A DNA stretch of 64,000 nucleotides from Lotus japonicus. Taxonomy: Eukaryota > Streptophyta > Magnoliopsida > Fabales > Fabaceae. The stretch spans positions 63,069,984 to 63,133,983 of the forward strand of contig NC_080046.1 of assembly GCF_012489685.1 (NCBI RefSeq). Reading direction: 5' to 3'. The notes below the pieces were generated by a model. It was given only the letters and a program-made list of their open reading frames with translations. It was not told the origin of the DNA and did not search any database. The translations under genes were made by a program, and so were the position numbers. The number at the start of each line of letters is the position of its first letter. Positions within the stretch are counted from its first letter, which is position 1. This document shows positions 21,836 through 34,876 of the stretch, one piece after another.

Positions 21836-24800
21836 TCAAACAAATGAAGTTGATCTTGAAACTTGAGACGATGCATCTTCAAACTGGTCATCCTCAATCT
21901 TCTCTGAACTCAAGCTTGGTGGAATGAAAGATCTGAAAACCAATTCCATGTTGGGAACTTCCTTAAGCCCATGAGCTGCAACCTCTAGTGCTGGATGTTG
22001 AAAAGAGGGATAAAATTTCTTTGCACACACGAAACCAAAGCCCAAGGACAATAGGGGAAGAGGAATCAACAATGGCGCATAGAGGAATTGCTGCACCCCG
22101 AAGTACCCAAGCATGGTAATTTGGTACAATATCAAAGCTGCAAGTATACGGTTGTTTATGTGGGGCCACATTCTTCCATAGCTTTCATAAGATGGTACGT
22201 ATACTTTGAGTGCCTGTTAACATAAGGACATCACAAACATGTAGAACAAATTACTAAAAGATATGATTTCAATATAGTATGCCTAATTAGCTGAAATCTT
22301 TTATTATGCAAATCAAATTCCGGGGAGTGAAAGAATTGTTTTTGAGGAAAGAAAAGCTGATCCAAACATACTAATCATTAAAATCCATGTGTTATGGCAA
22401 AAAAAGTATTTTCCTGCCTTTTGTTGCAAACCTCCGCGAACAAAACAATTTATAGCATATTTGGTTCCACAATAAAAATGCTCTAGATTCTGTTATGGTT
22501 AGAAGCTACAAGTCTTAGCTTATGCAAAAAAAAAAATGCCTTGAATTCTGTGTAAATTGTGAATCCAAACATCTATTCAGAAGCTTATAAATTTCTAGTT
22601 TACTACTATTATCTATGATTGCCAACCAAAAAAGCTTGAAACTGGTTCATGAAACAAAATTTCAAGAACTTCACCTGATTTCGCAGTATAAGCCATCCTA
22701 GGCCAAAATAGAGAACACCAAATGGGATTATCAGAGGAGCAATAATAGAGTAACATAAGACAATTGTGACAATCAGCATGTCACCAGGAACTCTAGTTCC
22801 ATAACTAAGATCTCCAGGAGCCCAAGCAGCTTTCAACTCAGCTTCATTCTTACAAACAAACTTTCTCTTCAAATGGTATATGATAAGAGGAACTATTCGG
22901 GACAGTTCAAGGCCATAGCCAACGAAAAATCTAAGACAAAAAGGATCAGAAAAATCAGTTAACATGTTCTTGTCAAGTATCTGACGAAGAAGGTGAAATA
23001 TTTTCTTATTCCTATTTAGGAACAGTCCAGAATTTATCATGTGAGAAAATAATTGTTACAGATACACTTTGGAACACACAGTAACCCCCCTGCTTCAAAA
23101 GAATCTAGGAAAAGATAATAACAAGATATAGTGTAGATTGTAGAACACCATTTGTAGATGAAGTGTGCCTTCTAAATTCTATCTACCATCACTAGAAAGT
23201 GGTTAGGCACTTCATTTATAAATCAACAAAAAATTTATGATTTTGGATAAATAAACAAAATAAATTGGGACTAAGGATGTTGCTATCTTACTTGAGAGCC
23301 ACGTAGGTCAAGAAAAAAGTCGCATTGCCAGGGAGGCTTGCAGCTAACATAGACACAAGTTTGTTAGGGTGTTCCTCAACTGTCTTGAATGTGTTGAACA
23401 AGGTTCCACCTATGGTCACTCCAATGAAAACGTTCAACACAGTGAAATAAAAATATTTTCCAGATGCAGCCCTAACTGCATGACTTTCAGTTGGAATGCC
23501 TTCAAGTTTAGACAAAAACAGAAGCAACTTGGGCAACATTGCCAAGAAAATAATCAGTGCAAGTTGCGGGAGGTAAGCTTCCAACACTGTCCTCAAAACT
23601 GTAATGCGCACAATTGGCTTTATGAATGGGAGAATTTTCACCAAATTCTTCAAAGTTGTAACCGCAGATATAAATGTTATCGGGATCATGTAAAAGAGTA
23701 TCATCAGTGCAACAATCACATACACCACGTACTGCCTCAGCTCTCTCTCAAAATACTTGATTTTCAAATTAGGCCATAATAGTTGTCGGGGTTCAGGAGC
23801 ATCAAAGACTGACCATGTATCAACCATTTGTGCATGCAAACTCTGAGCTGCAGATGCCGCAGCTATCCTATTTGAGAAAAAGACCAGAGCAGCAGCTTGC
23901 TGTTTTTCTCTGAGTGTGACCTTTTGCTCAGCTTCCAATTTTGCAACAAATTCATTAATCTTTTCATTGTAAAACTCTATGCTATCCACCTTTTTACCAA
24001 TAAGTCCAAGGCATCCAGTCTTGTTCATAGGTCTTGTACCTTCTGGTTTGGCAGTTGTTTTTGATCCTGCATATACTGCTTCAGCACGGGCAAGCTTCTT
24101 CTTATACCCTTCTAGCTCCTCCCAAATCTTGTTCACCTGTCAGTAATGAACTCATAGGAATTAAATCATGTATTAAAAAATTCACAAGCAGAATAATGAA
24201 GGTGATTCAGAAACTAGGGAAACAGGAAATCAAATGAAAGCCATACCTCTTTGTTGTCTGTTACAATCATAGATCTGTAAAATGTCTCAGGATATATGGC
24301 TTTAAAGTAAGAGTCAACCTGTTCCTTCCTAGTCTGACCTTCAGGAACAGGAGGTATGTCTCTCACAACTACAGCAAATTGTTCAGACTTCACATCAGGA
24401 GATTTAATAGCTTCAGCTCGTAACCACAACACGTGTTTATAAGCCCTCCACAAGAGTATAAGTGTAACAAGTGAAACCAAATAGCAGCCAATAAAAAATG
24501 CCCACAACCTTGCACTCCTTGCCTACACAAACAAGAAGTAATTCAGTTTCAGACATTAATATCATATGAATATATTAAAGGAAATGGTTAGTTGTTTACA
24601 TCAAGGGAAAAATCACAGATAAGTATCTAAATAAAAAGACAATTCACCATGACACTAATATAAAAATGCTACACAGTGCTGATCTTACTCTTATGTTTGC
24701 CATTGATAAGTTGTCAAGCTCACCGAAAGTCCCTTTGCTTGTTGTTTGTGACTTCCCTCCATCATCAGTAACAGCAACGGGCAGAAGAACCGGTAGTAGA

Positions 24801-25952
24801 ACAACGCCGCATATAACTAGGATGCCCAACACTAGCGGTGAACATGAAGAATAACAATTAAAAACTGAATACTTGATTCACCGATCATTTGGTAAGCATG
24901 ACAGCAAACAATTGGAAAATATAAAGTTCACAATTATACAAAGATATGTTAGAGAAAACAAATCAAAAAGAAAGAAGGGAAAAAGTTTTTTGTGTAATGT
25001 GATTACATATTCTGGGTGAAAACAAAAAAAATGCATTAGTCTACAAATCACAAAGTTCCAAAGGAATAGCAGATATGATGTAGCACTATGTTCAACCAAG
25101 CAAGAGTCTGATTATAATTGAACCATTTGAAACAACACTATGCTGAATTAAGAGATTAGTAACAAAGCATATATTTCTCTATCCTAAGATGTAGAAAAAA
25201 AAATCAAAATATCACAGAAGAATGGAGGAAAACAAGTTAGGAAAGCAGGTTTCACAAATTGTTTTGTCCTTGCAGCTTTCTTGGTTATTACTTAAATCTA
25301 TAAGTACCAAAAATGAAGGAGTTGAGATAATGAGATGAAATAAGTAATACATGGTAAGTTGGCAACAATGATGAAAGAGCAAATATGAAGGTTGTAGTAT
25401 AAATTTATAGAATTATATAGTTTTCATCAAATCTTCCTCCCTTTTAACCCCAAGACTTTCAAGACTCAAAACCTACTCAATTCACTTATTTTGCTCAAAA
25501 CCATTTCACTCAGTAGACAGCAGAAATGAGTGAAAATTGAGGAACCCCTGGAACAAATTAACATCTAAAGACTACAAAAAATAGCAAAAATGCTTTTAAA
25601 TCCAAGCAAGAAACACAAAAACAGGATAATAATTACAAGATCCCCCAGAGCTTGAACAAAGAAGAAAGATGACAAACAAACCTGTGCTGAGAAAGACAAA
25701 GTAGACAGCAGTGTCAACCCCAGACATGGCAATAATATCTCTTTCAGAAGAAGATGCAGCCTCCTTGATCCAAGAGAAAGGGTTTCTGGTCTTTTTACCA
25801 CCTTCCATGGGTTCCAAGCCCTTGAGGATCCGGTTGGGGTAGTAAACAACAAGGTTACCAGGCCTACTAGATAACCAAGCAAACACAATCATCAAAACCA
25901 CGAATATCACAAAGGATGTCCCAAGGGACGTGAGAAACGACGTAAAATCCAT
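21836..25952 (-). CDS. ERD4: CSC1-like protein ERD4 (hyperosmolality/mechano-gated cation channel family)
   Basis: A member of the OSCA/CSC1 (TMEM63, DUF221) family of calcium-permeable stress-gated channels; ERD4 was named as early responsive to dehydration. Six exons in frame: 25952-25682, 24831-24689, 24522-24247, 24136-23292, 22930-22675 and 22213-21836, giving 722 residues (Arabidopsis ERD4 is 724). Seen: FLTSLGTSFVIFVVLM as the first membrane segment, YYPNRILKGLEP, TSKGTFGELDNLSMANI, the cytosolic RNA-recognition-like region with FAVVVRDIPPVPEGQ, the EAPEPRQLLW-type conserved block (DAPEPRQLLWPNL), and the pore region with LPKLLLFLSKLEGIP, SGKYFYFTVLNVFIG and FFVGYGLELSRIVPL. The C-terminus is short and acidic. 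All splice joins preserve frame. Gating properties cannot be read from sequence. Confidence 0.93.
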
Positions 25953-26302
25953 CTGGGTATCTCTCTAAAACAAAAAGTTCTAAACTTTGAAGCACATAAA
26001 CTTGTCCCCAGAAATAGCCGTTACTTTATTCTCACTGCTTCTACCACCACCACAACCTTCATTGAAAGGAATTTAATGGTGTGTAGGAAACCGTCACACC
26101 GTGTTTAAAGGGTGTTTGATGAGTGTGTCCGTGAAGCAAATGGTGAAGATGAAGGAAACAAACAAGTCACCAATGGTGATTATCAGCAAAAACAGTGATT
26201 TTTTTTGTGGGGTACCCTTAACTTTTTGGATTTCTGATATTCAATTTGGATTATTTTTTTGAAAATGAAAAGATGTTTGTTGATTTGAGTTTGAAGAATG
26301 AA

Positions 26303-26379
26303 TGTGTGTGTGTGTGAGAGAGAGCGGGATTGATGGAAAACGGTGATGCAGAGCAGAGCAGAGAGAGAGAGAGAGAGAG
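26303..26379. repeat. TG/AG and GA microsatellites in the ERD4 leader
   Basis: A (TG)n(AG)n run at 26303-26324 and a (GA)n run at 26361-26379. On the gene strand these are CA/CT and TC repeats, which often occur in plant 5' leaders. They lie 350-430 bases before the ERD4 ATG, so they may be in the leader or core promoter. Confidence 0.8.
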
Positions 26380-26399
26380 CTGTTGAAAAGGACAAAACT

Positions 26400-27750
26400 T
26401 TTCTTTGTCCGTTCCATTTATGAAGAAACACTTGTTATGGCAGATATGACCTTGAAGGTTTAGCTTAATTACATACATGTCAATACTAACAAGTTTGGTT
26501 AATTGTAGAGCCACTCCTCAGTCCTCAGCTTCTTGGTTACTAAAAATAGCAGGTTTTTCAGATTCTTTTGGGACACAAAACGGTTAAGGTAGTTAATGTA
26601 TATGGTATTAGGTAATTTGTGTTTTTCTTTATACTTTTATGTAAGGATTAATGATGATATGAGGGTTCGATCTTTGCTCAGAGAATAAAACACATTTTGT
26701 GATAAGTTATTTAACGTTTAATGTGAGCATCCATAATGAAAAAATTATTCACCCTAACCCGTAGTTGATACTCTTGTCTAATAAATAATATGGTCCTCTT
26801 TATATCTATGCATTTAAATTATATTTTATCAAATACTATAACAAACTGAGAAATATGAATTGGTAAGTTATTAGTAGAAAATTGATAGGCAAGCTTATTG
26901 AGAACCATCTTTCACAAGAATTCTACACAAAAAATATCTTCCACAAGATTAACTAATTGTATCTTTCAGTTTCAAAAAAACTAATTATTGTACCTTTCAC
27001 ACTACCGACAGGCTGGCCTTGTAGGGATTTTTTTCAAACTTAATATTAATAATAAGATATATAGTAATTTAGTGCAGATTTGGCAACTTTAACAGTAGGT
27101 CAACAGAACATGGCGTCCAAATATCCCATTCAGAATTTAGATACTTCCCAGAATTAAATAATTCCATTAATTTAATAATCATTTTTAAACAGACAGTAGT
27201 ACTAAAATAACGATCCATCAATCTGCAAAAAGAGACGTTTAAAGGAGCAATATTTAACATTGATTAAACTTAATGGTGAGAGAAATCAAAGTTTGGATGC
27301 CGTTGTGTTGGATATTAAATAAACTAAAACGCTCAACACAAACTTGGATTGGTAGATTAACTTTCCATTGAGATTCACCAATCTCTTTGTAACGTGCAAA
27401 GCTTCATGAATTGTAAAAATTGCAAGCAAGGGTACCATACATACAACAGACTTGCATATCCCTTGTGAGCACATAGTTTGTGGGGGACATGTTACATGTA
27501 TGACGTACTACTAGCTAGCTACTATCTCAAGAAAGCACATTGTTTTAATTACTTGAAGTTTATTAAATTGCGGTTCATGGAGCTTTTTGCACTTTCCGCA
27601 ACCATAACACGATCACATTACAATTGTATTGACAATCGGGACTACGATTTCGAAGAGGAGGTAGGTACATAAATTCAACTTTCAAAGCTGAGCAATTTGC
27701 TCAATAAGTTAGTATAAAATTCAATAAAATAGAAAGTAGTAGCTAGATCG
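26400..27750. other. Upstream region of ERD4, no gene seen
   Basis: AT-rich noncoding sequence. Short open frames only, none with family resemblance. No transposon ends recognised. Confidence 0.4.
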
Positions 27751-27781
27751 ATGGCATATATGCTTGGTTCATGCAATATTG

Positions 27782-28195
27782 CACGTGAATTCAGTGTGAT
27801 TGCCGTGGAGGGTACTCTTGTAATTTTGCAGAATATTGGATAAAGTAGTCGACAGGTTGTGAATGTTGATTCCACATTTGTACTACCAACTGGTTGGTTG
27901 ATAATTTATTTGTTCGTTACACATACACATGTGGTAGCTCTTACCCAAACAGTGAGGTGGTACCGTATTTAACAGACACGTCAACGGGACACGTGTCACG
28001 TTAATGTGATGCCGACAGTGGGACACACGAGAAAACGGGACCCACATTTGGGATAAGATAAAGATATTAATTATGCTATTCTTAACTTTCAGAACCAAGG
28101 ATATATATTTACTTTTGCTCCATTTACAGTACTGCTTATGAGAAGGTTAATAACTAAGGGTGAGAATAGCACGTGAGAAGGACCCTTGGCACGTG
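27782..28195. promoter_or_regulatory. Cluster of four G-box/ABRE-type CACGTG sites
   Basis: Perfect CACGTG palindromes occur at 27782-27787, 27990-27995, 28170-28175 and 28190-28195; the second is embedded in the longer palindrome GACACGTGTC and the fourth in GGCACGTGCC. Further ACGT cores (GACACGTCAACG at about 27976, GTCACG at 27996) lie between. G-boxes bind bZIP (ABF/AREB) and bHLH (PIF) factors. The cluster is about 1.8-2.2 kb upstream of the ERD4 start codon and more than 6 kb from the start of the next gene. A drought or ABA enhancer for ERD4 is a reasonable inference, not shown. Confidence 0.5.
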
Positions 28196-28259
28196 CCAAC
28201 TACTGAGAGAAATGGGGGTTGTTGTCTTGCTGAATATGAATTATGAAAGGACTGTGGTA

Positions 28260-29470
28260 GGGTAGAGGGACCCAAGACAGTGTTGATTGTTAAGTTAGAG
28301 TACTAGTGTCTCACACTCAATCAAACACACAGGGGACACGGCTAAAAGAAGAAAGAACTCAACAAAACATGACCCATTTTCTCTTATTTTCATGAAGAAG
28401 TTCAGCTATATGCTTTTGATTCTTTACATGAATCATGAATGAGTACATGATTTGTTTGTAAAACAAAAAAGTTTTCATGTATGAAGATGAAATTTTGCTT
28501 GTCTAAGCCAAGGAGTTGAGGACTAGACCGCAATAATCTCTTGACCCTTTGAAGTGGAATGCTTACATTTCTTTGGGCATGGAGGAGAGGGATGAAGGTG
28601 GGATTAAAGACTGCAAGGTTTAAACCCCCTGTTCATGTTTACACTACTTCACCTAAGCTGTCTTTTTTTTCTGGTCAAAGAGTTGCCTACCCTCAAGTCT
28701 GAACTTTGACAATTTGGGCCAAATAAGTTTCCAAAAGCCCAATGCATATTTGAAAAAGTAAAATTCATGGCCTACATAAAAGCAATTGCATTTGTTGACC
28801 CAAAAAGAAGGAAGCAAACGCATTGGTGCAAAACACTTCTTTTTAATTTGTAACACTTTTTGACCAAAAAAAAAAAATTGTAACACTTTTGGAAAATAAA
28901 CAGCTTTAAAGCTTCAAGCAATATCGTCCAAAAAAAAAGCTTCAAGCAAGTTTGCAAAAGCTTTTGGTTGGAAATGAAGTGCATGTCAATTGATTCTAAA
29001 GTAAAACCATTTCGTGAGAGAAGCTCCTACAAGTAGCTTCTAAGTGTCATAATTGATTTTGAGTAAGAAGAAACTCATCCAAACATGCTAAAAGTAACCA
29101 TGACTTGCTTTTCCTTTACTTCAATTAGACAAATATTTCGAATATAATAAGTTCAATATTGATTCTATACAAATAAATTTGGAAGCACATAAATCTTAAT
29201 CCGAAGCCAAATCAAGCAGTAAACTACTGTTCAGTTTAGTTCAGTCCTTAGAGGCTAAACTGTTTCATTTGATTTATAAACTTCACTAACCGTCAAATAT
29301 GGTTTGGTTTGACAAGCAAAGTTCATGTATAATTCAATTTGAAGCTCATTCTCAAACGAAACAAGACCATATGAACACCCTGCTAAATTCTACTTCTTTC
29401 AGATTGAATATGTACTACATTTTCTTTACACTGTAGTTTTTTTCCAAGCACTAAACTAGGTGAACAAAGA
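28260..29470. other. Intergenic region 3' of the galactosyltransferase gene, no gene seen
   Basis: AT-rich DNA with poly(A/T) runs and a few repeated words such as GCTTCAAGCAA around 28910-28945. No reading frame or element end I can support. Confidence 0.4.
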
Positions 29471-29534
29471 TCAGCATAAAAATTTTAAGACAACAATGAT
29501 ACAATGGTAACTCAAGTGGTGGAGTTGCAGATTG

Positions 29535-32500
29535 TTATCTGAAGTTGCAGCACCGCGCATGACCTCTTGACAATTTGTCCCACAGACACACCATCTGCCT
29601 TGGTGATTGGTAATGCGATGTGAAGTACCCCTCCATGCATCCATACTGACAAAACTTCCAATTGTGGGAGTACTTAACAGCACTCACGGTGTTGTTGAAT
29701 CTCTCAACCCACATTCCCATGCTTACATCCTCCATTTTAAACAGCTGCCACCAGAAACAAATGTTTCATCAATCATTAATATGCACCGATAACACAAAAC
29801 TGGAACTGGAACTAACTATAGAATAACGAACCCTCAGCTTCCTATCTTTTTGTTGAGATATGATGAATGTAACAATGTCTTTGGAAATGATGTACGCGGG
29901 ACCATTGGCGTAAGGAGGATACGCTTCTTCTGGCCACTCCTGCACCAAGTAACATTTTACTTAACAAAGAGGGACAAGAACAAATAACAATATTCTGTGT
30001 TCTCCAGTACTAGTCACCAACTAATAAGACAAGGACAACCAAGGAAAATAGAACTACGTCAAATACACAATCAGTCAATCACAACCATTGATTGAAAAGT
30101 TAATGGTTGAGATTAAAATAAGATCATAGTTTGTTATACATGTGCAAGTATATGATCACAATATCAACTATTGATTTCTCAGTCAATGGTTATGATGAAT
30201 TACTTTACCCTCTAAGTTCACTTTAGAGGATCCAAGTCCCTATATAGAAGCTCTTTAGTTTTATCCTGCCTAGTTTAAAACACTATTTTGGGCAAAAACA
30301 AGTTTCACCTGCATATGAGGATCTTGTGGGATACACAACAAAAGCCTTTTCACACTGAGTGAGGTTTGTTGGGAACTTGGGACACACATATAACTAATAA
30401 CCTAATTCCTATATACAAGCACCCTGAAATGCAGGAAAATTATCACACTCAGTAACAAAAAGACCCAAAATGATATGAGGCAACTATCATACCTCATAAG
30501 TAACGGCCCATTTTCCATTTCTCAGGGGGCGATGCAAGAGATTGAGATTGCCCATATAAAGGGACTTTTCCTTGGGCACAGCTTCAATTTCTTTTAAGAC
30601 AGTATCCACCCTTATAAAAGTGTCATCGTCACATTTCATGATATATTCAGCAGTCACATTCTGAATCTGTGTAAAAGAAAGTTGGCTTACTTAGCTGGAG
30701 ATGACAAAAAGGTAAAAACCAGGAGCCACAAGAGTTGCACATTTTAAGGGAGGTAACAGATGTGCAAGTCACCTATCCCCAAAATAAAAAAACTGGCTGA
30801 AAGTTAAATGGATGAACTTACCCCAAACTCACAGATAGCCATGGTTTTAAGCACAACAAGCTCATAGCGATCCATAAAGGGCAAAATGACAATATCACCA
30901 AAGAAAGCAGCCTCCTTCCTCAGCTCTGCATTTACTTCGTTTCTTGGATTCTTCATGTTGATATTAAAAATAGGCACAGAACATTGAAAATCAGCCATAA
31001 CATATGAATAAGAATAATGATAGACAGAAAAAATGAAAATGCTCACAAAGCCCTATAATTTGTAATAATCACATATCTGGTTGTGTATGAATTGAGACAA
31101 CGATTTTCTCTTCACAAATGGCATTATAATTAACAGACATTTCAACATAAATCATCTCATAGAACTCCTATGTATCTACAAACAATTGTGTTATAATATC
31201 ACTCATTCCAAAGGCAAAATAATTGTTAACATCAACTCCATGAGAACACCTATCTCATTCAAACCCAAATCTTTTATATCAGCCACATCCTGCATGAGAC
31301 AATGAATTTTGGAAGAATCAAATTTGTTGAGAATTTATTTAAGAGAAGAGCTCCGTGGAACACAAAATAGCTAAGGTGATACTTGATAGCTAGTCCTATA
31401 AGTTTTTTAGCACTGACATGGTTTGCTTAGAAGTAACACACACAAAACAGTAGGCTCCATTGCCATTGATAACTGTTCCACAAAACTAAATGCATGAAAT
31501 GCCGAAGGTAAACTGATCTCACAACACATTTCATCTTCTCTTTCTAAGGTATTTACAAACAAACTTTGGCAATCAATTATAGCAAGCGAAGTAGAGAATC
31601 AATAAATCATCATTGACATTCTTAGGTATTTACAAAATATATCAAAAGCTGAAGTTCTCTTCTGTCTCATTGATTTTTCTAGTCAAATATCTCAGAATTA
31701 TTCAATTAATTAAACAAATCCTAGCTCTTGAAACCTTAAGAAACCACTAGTAAGAATACCTAAAATTTCCTTATTCTGTTGGTAGACTGTCATAGCTTCT
31801 TGGCCATCAAATTAAAAGTCAGAAAAGCCACCATTCAAGCAAGAACAAAATATTGACATTGCCCCTTCAGGATTTAAACCCACAATTCTACCACAATACT
31901 TTCACACACAAAAAACTTGTTGAGGTTTTGTTTTTCTTTTCCATGAAGTTCTTACAGCAGTTTTATGGCATTCTTGGTATCATGTATTTCTTCATGGTGG
32001 ATTAAAATAAAGATTGTGTTTCTCTTCTTGAGTCACTAGATGCTTCTATAACTGACAAAAATATAGGCAGCAGCCTTACCAATGCAACAAAGAATCGTGC
32101 TACAACATTAGAGGACTTGATTGCGTCTGCTTGCATCCATGTTTTCCGAACTGCCATACGTTCAGCAAAGTGATTTGAAGCAGAAAGAACTCCAATAAAA
32201 AGTCTAACAGAATGTTTGGGTAGAGCACTGGCTTTCCATGTCCCAGACATTTCCAGTACTCTATGAGGTGAGAAACTTTGGTGTGAAGTAGGGAGACAGG
32301 TAGCGAAAATTGAATGAACATCAACATTTCCTTTAACAGCCAATCCTGTAGCATCTTCAAGTGTAAACCCCTGATGATAAAGTGAAAAAGAAAAATCAGC
32401 GGTAAAAGACACAATGAGAGCAGCATGGATTAAAGAATAAACAAAGATAACCAAGTTCTTTCAATTAGGTGGAGTTGGCTACATGGATCAAACATTGCCA

Positions 32501-34734
32501 TAATGTCATATTCAAATTATGTCTAATGATAGATCATTTAAATCTAAACCTCTTCTAATGGGTTGGTCTTTAGTTTTCTTTGGTTTCAAGCTATAAATAA
32601 GAGATCAAGTTTTCTGCCATTAGCACAATTTTATTTCAACAAAGTCCACTGAGGTTAAATAAAAGCAACAGTATAAGCAAACTTATCACCGCGAAAAATG
32701 ATTGTCATAAAAACGTTAAATACACAATTTCACTGCATCAAAATATTTAGTGAAAGCATAAGATGAAAACATATGTCATATCTCAGTCAACTTACTGTCC
32801 GATATGGAAATGAAGTCACATGGCGACCCCCAACATTAATATGGTATCCATCAACACCAGCACGCAGTGTAAGGACAAACATTTTACCCTCTATAAAAGG
32901 AAATGGCCAGGCCACTTCTGGCTTCTGCTCACGCCCAATAAACCGCTTGAACCATGATGTTGTTTTGGACTCTCTCGAGTCTGCGATGTCATCACGCATC
33001 CATTTTTCACATCGTCTATGCCCATCAACTGCAAAGCATGACCAAAGCACATACAAAATTATTTATATATCAAATTAAAACTTAAAAGGATTAAACCAAA
33101 TGCCATTCTATAAAAGATTATTGTCCCACTATATTATAAAAATAAAAATAAAAACAAAAACAGATTAAAGGATTGTGTTATCATTCTTCTAAACCAAATG
33201 TCATTCTATAAACGCTATATTATAAAAAAAAGAAAAGAAAAAAAAAGTCAAGTATTACTTTTTGCATGTTTCTGTGCTAATATCGATAAGCAGCAAAAGA
33301 TGATAATATCCATATTGTAAAACAAGAGGAATTGTATTGATTCATTATCCTTGACTCTTTAGTCATATACTATTTTTCAGCTCAACAAATTGATCATACA
33401 TAATACAGTGACAAGTAACATCCTTGGACTTTATATCAACGAAAACAGAAAGTGATAGATCTAAAATCTGCTTATGCTGAGAATCTTGAATAGGGTGTGA
33501 TTCTATATCCTAGCCATACAATTTATGACAAGAATAAGCATTGACTCTGTGGCGTTTATATGTATAGGCTTATCACACACAATACACAACAAACAAGAAT
33601 TTCTTTTGTTGACCATGTAGGAAACAGTAAGGCACTCCTTATATTCAAGCTCATTTGTATTCTTCTTTTTTTCTCTGCATTCCACCATTTCCAAGATTTT
33701 TAACATTTTTTTTTTCTATTTCCTTTCCTTCTACATTATGACAACATTCATTCTATTCTGCAACACATTTTTCTTACAAAATAGCAATACTTGAAAATGA
33801 AATGTGATAGAATTATACCAAGCATTCCTTCGTCATCCTCAGATGGTAGACCATCACATCTTTGAGCTGTTCCCCAGTGCATTCGATAACAGGTATTATG
33901 CTCAATAACCGGTTGTTTGCTCCAATCCCCTCTTAACCGAGGATTCAAGTGAAGAATCTTTGGAGGATCTTCCCCTTCCGCTGACTTCAGTCCTTGTAAT
34001 TCAACCATGAACTGCGAAACAGAAACCACTCCAGTACCTTTCAACCTTGCCAACAGGTGAGAATGCTCCATATGAGCATGCAGGGGTGTGCCCACCACAG
34101 TGATGGAAGAACCGGCTGCAAGACCACAAGGTATAAACACCAAGCCATCCCCCTTCCGCAATTCTTCCCCACTCATTGATATCCAGGAAGGGCAAGGATC
34201 AAGCTTTCCTTCCGCGACAGAGCTCACTTCAGACTCATTACTATCAAACTTGTCTATTTCTCCCCAAGCCTTTAACCCCAAAGTCCACGCCTCATCCGCC
34301 ATTCTCTCGAGCACAGACATATCACTGACCCGATTCCTTTGCCGCAAGATCTCTCCAGTAATCCTACCATATCCCTGATGCTTCCTAGATTCACGGTCAC
34401 GCCCATTCCCACGATCATCCTCCTTCATTGGATCCTTGTTCGGCCTCAAGGGCGCGTCGCGGTCCCTATTATCCTCTAACCTCCTATGAAATGCATCTTT
34501 ATAAACAGAACCAACAAAAGGTTTGCTTAAATCTGCATCATCAGAGTCAGAGCCCCCAATAGCTATCCCATCTAACCTATAGTCACTCTCATCCCCACTC
34601 AACGTTGATACAACTTTGAGAAACTGAGGAAAGTTACATGATACAAAAACCAAGTACAAGACCCCAACACCAAACAAAACATGAGACAACCTTAATTTCC
34701 TCGAACTGGAAGGTTCAGTTCTCAGTCTCTTCAT
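29535..34734 (-). CDS. Hydroxyproline O-galactosyltransferase, GT31 with galectin domain
   Basis: A Golgi type II membrane enzyme that adds the first galactose to hydroxyproline of arabinogalactan proteins (Arabidopsis GALT2-GALT6 group; this looks closest to GALT4/5/6). Seven exons in frame: 34734-33819, 33028-32796, 32370-32080, 30950-30822, 30666-30493, 29939-29832 and 29744-29535, giving 686 residues. The start is the ATG at 34734 ([13 protein letters not shown]), followed by the signal anchor [17 protein letters not shown]. The galectin-like domain (about residues 190-395) has [21 protein letters not shown]. The GT31 domain follows, with [37 protein letters not shown], the metal-binding motif [13 protein letters not shown], and [10 protein letters not shown]. 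It ends with a Cys-rich tail. The exon 6 donor (AGG/GTTCGT) is weak but frame and homology require it; the exon 4 acceptor lacks a strong pyrimidine tract. Confidence 0.9.
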
Positions 34735-34845
34735 CTTCAAAAATAGAAACAATACATAGTACAATATACTACTCTACAACAATTACCTCAAAAACCCATG
34801 ACAGTTGGTTGGTGGGAGGATGAAGGGAATACGTGGATCTTCGAT

Positions 34846-34876
34846 CAAACACAAACACAAACACAAACACAAACAC
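34846..34876. repeat. (ACAAAC)n microsatellite upstream of the galactosyltransferase
   Basis: Five copies of an ACAAAC hexamer in a row, about 110-140 bases before the ATG on the opposite strand, thus probably in the 5' leader or promoter. Confidence 0.8.

Noticed and set aside
26251..26514. Open frames across the ERD4 leader
   Set aside because: They arise from CT/CA microsatellites and have no conserved features.
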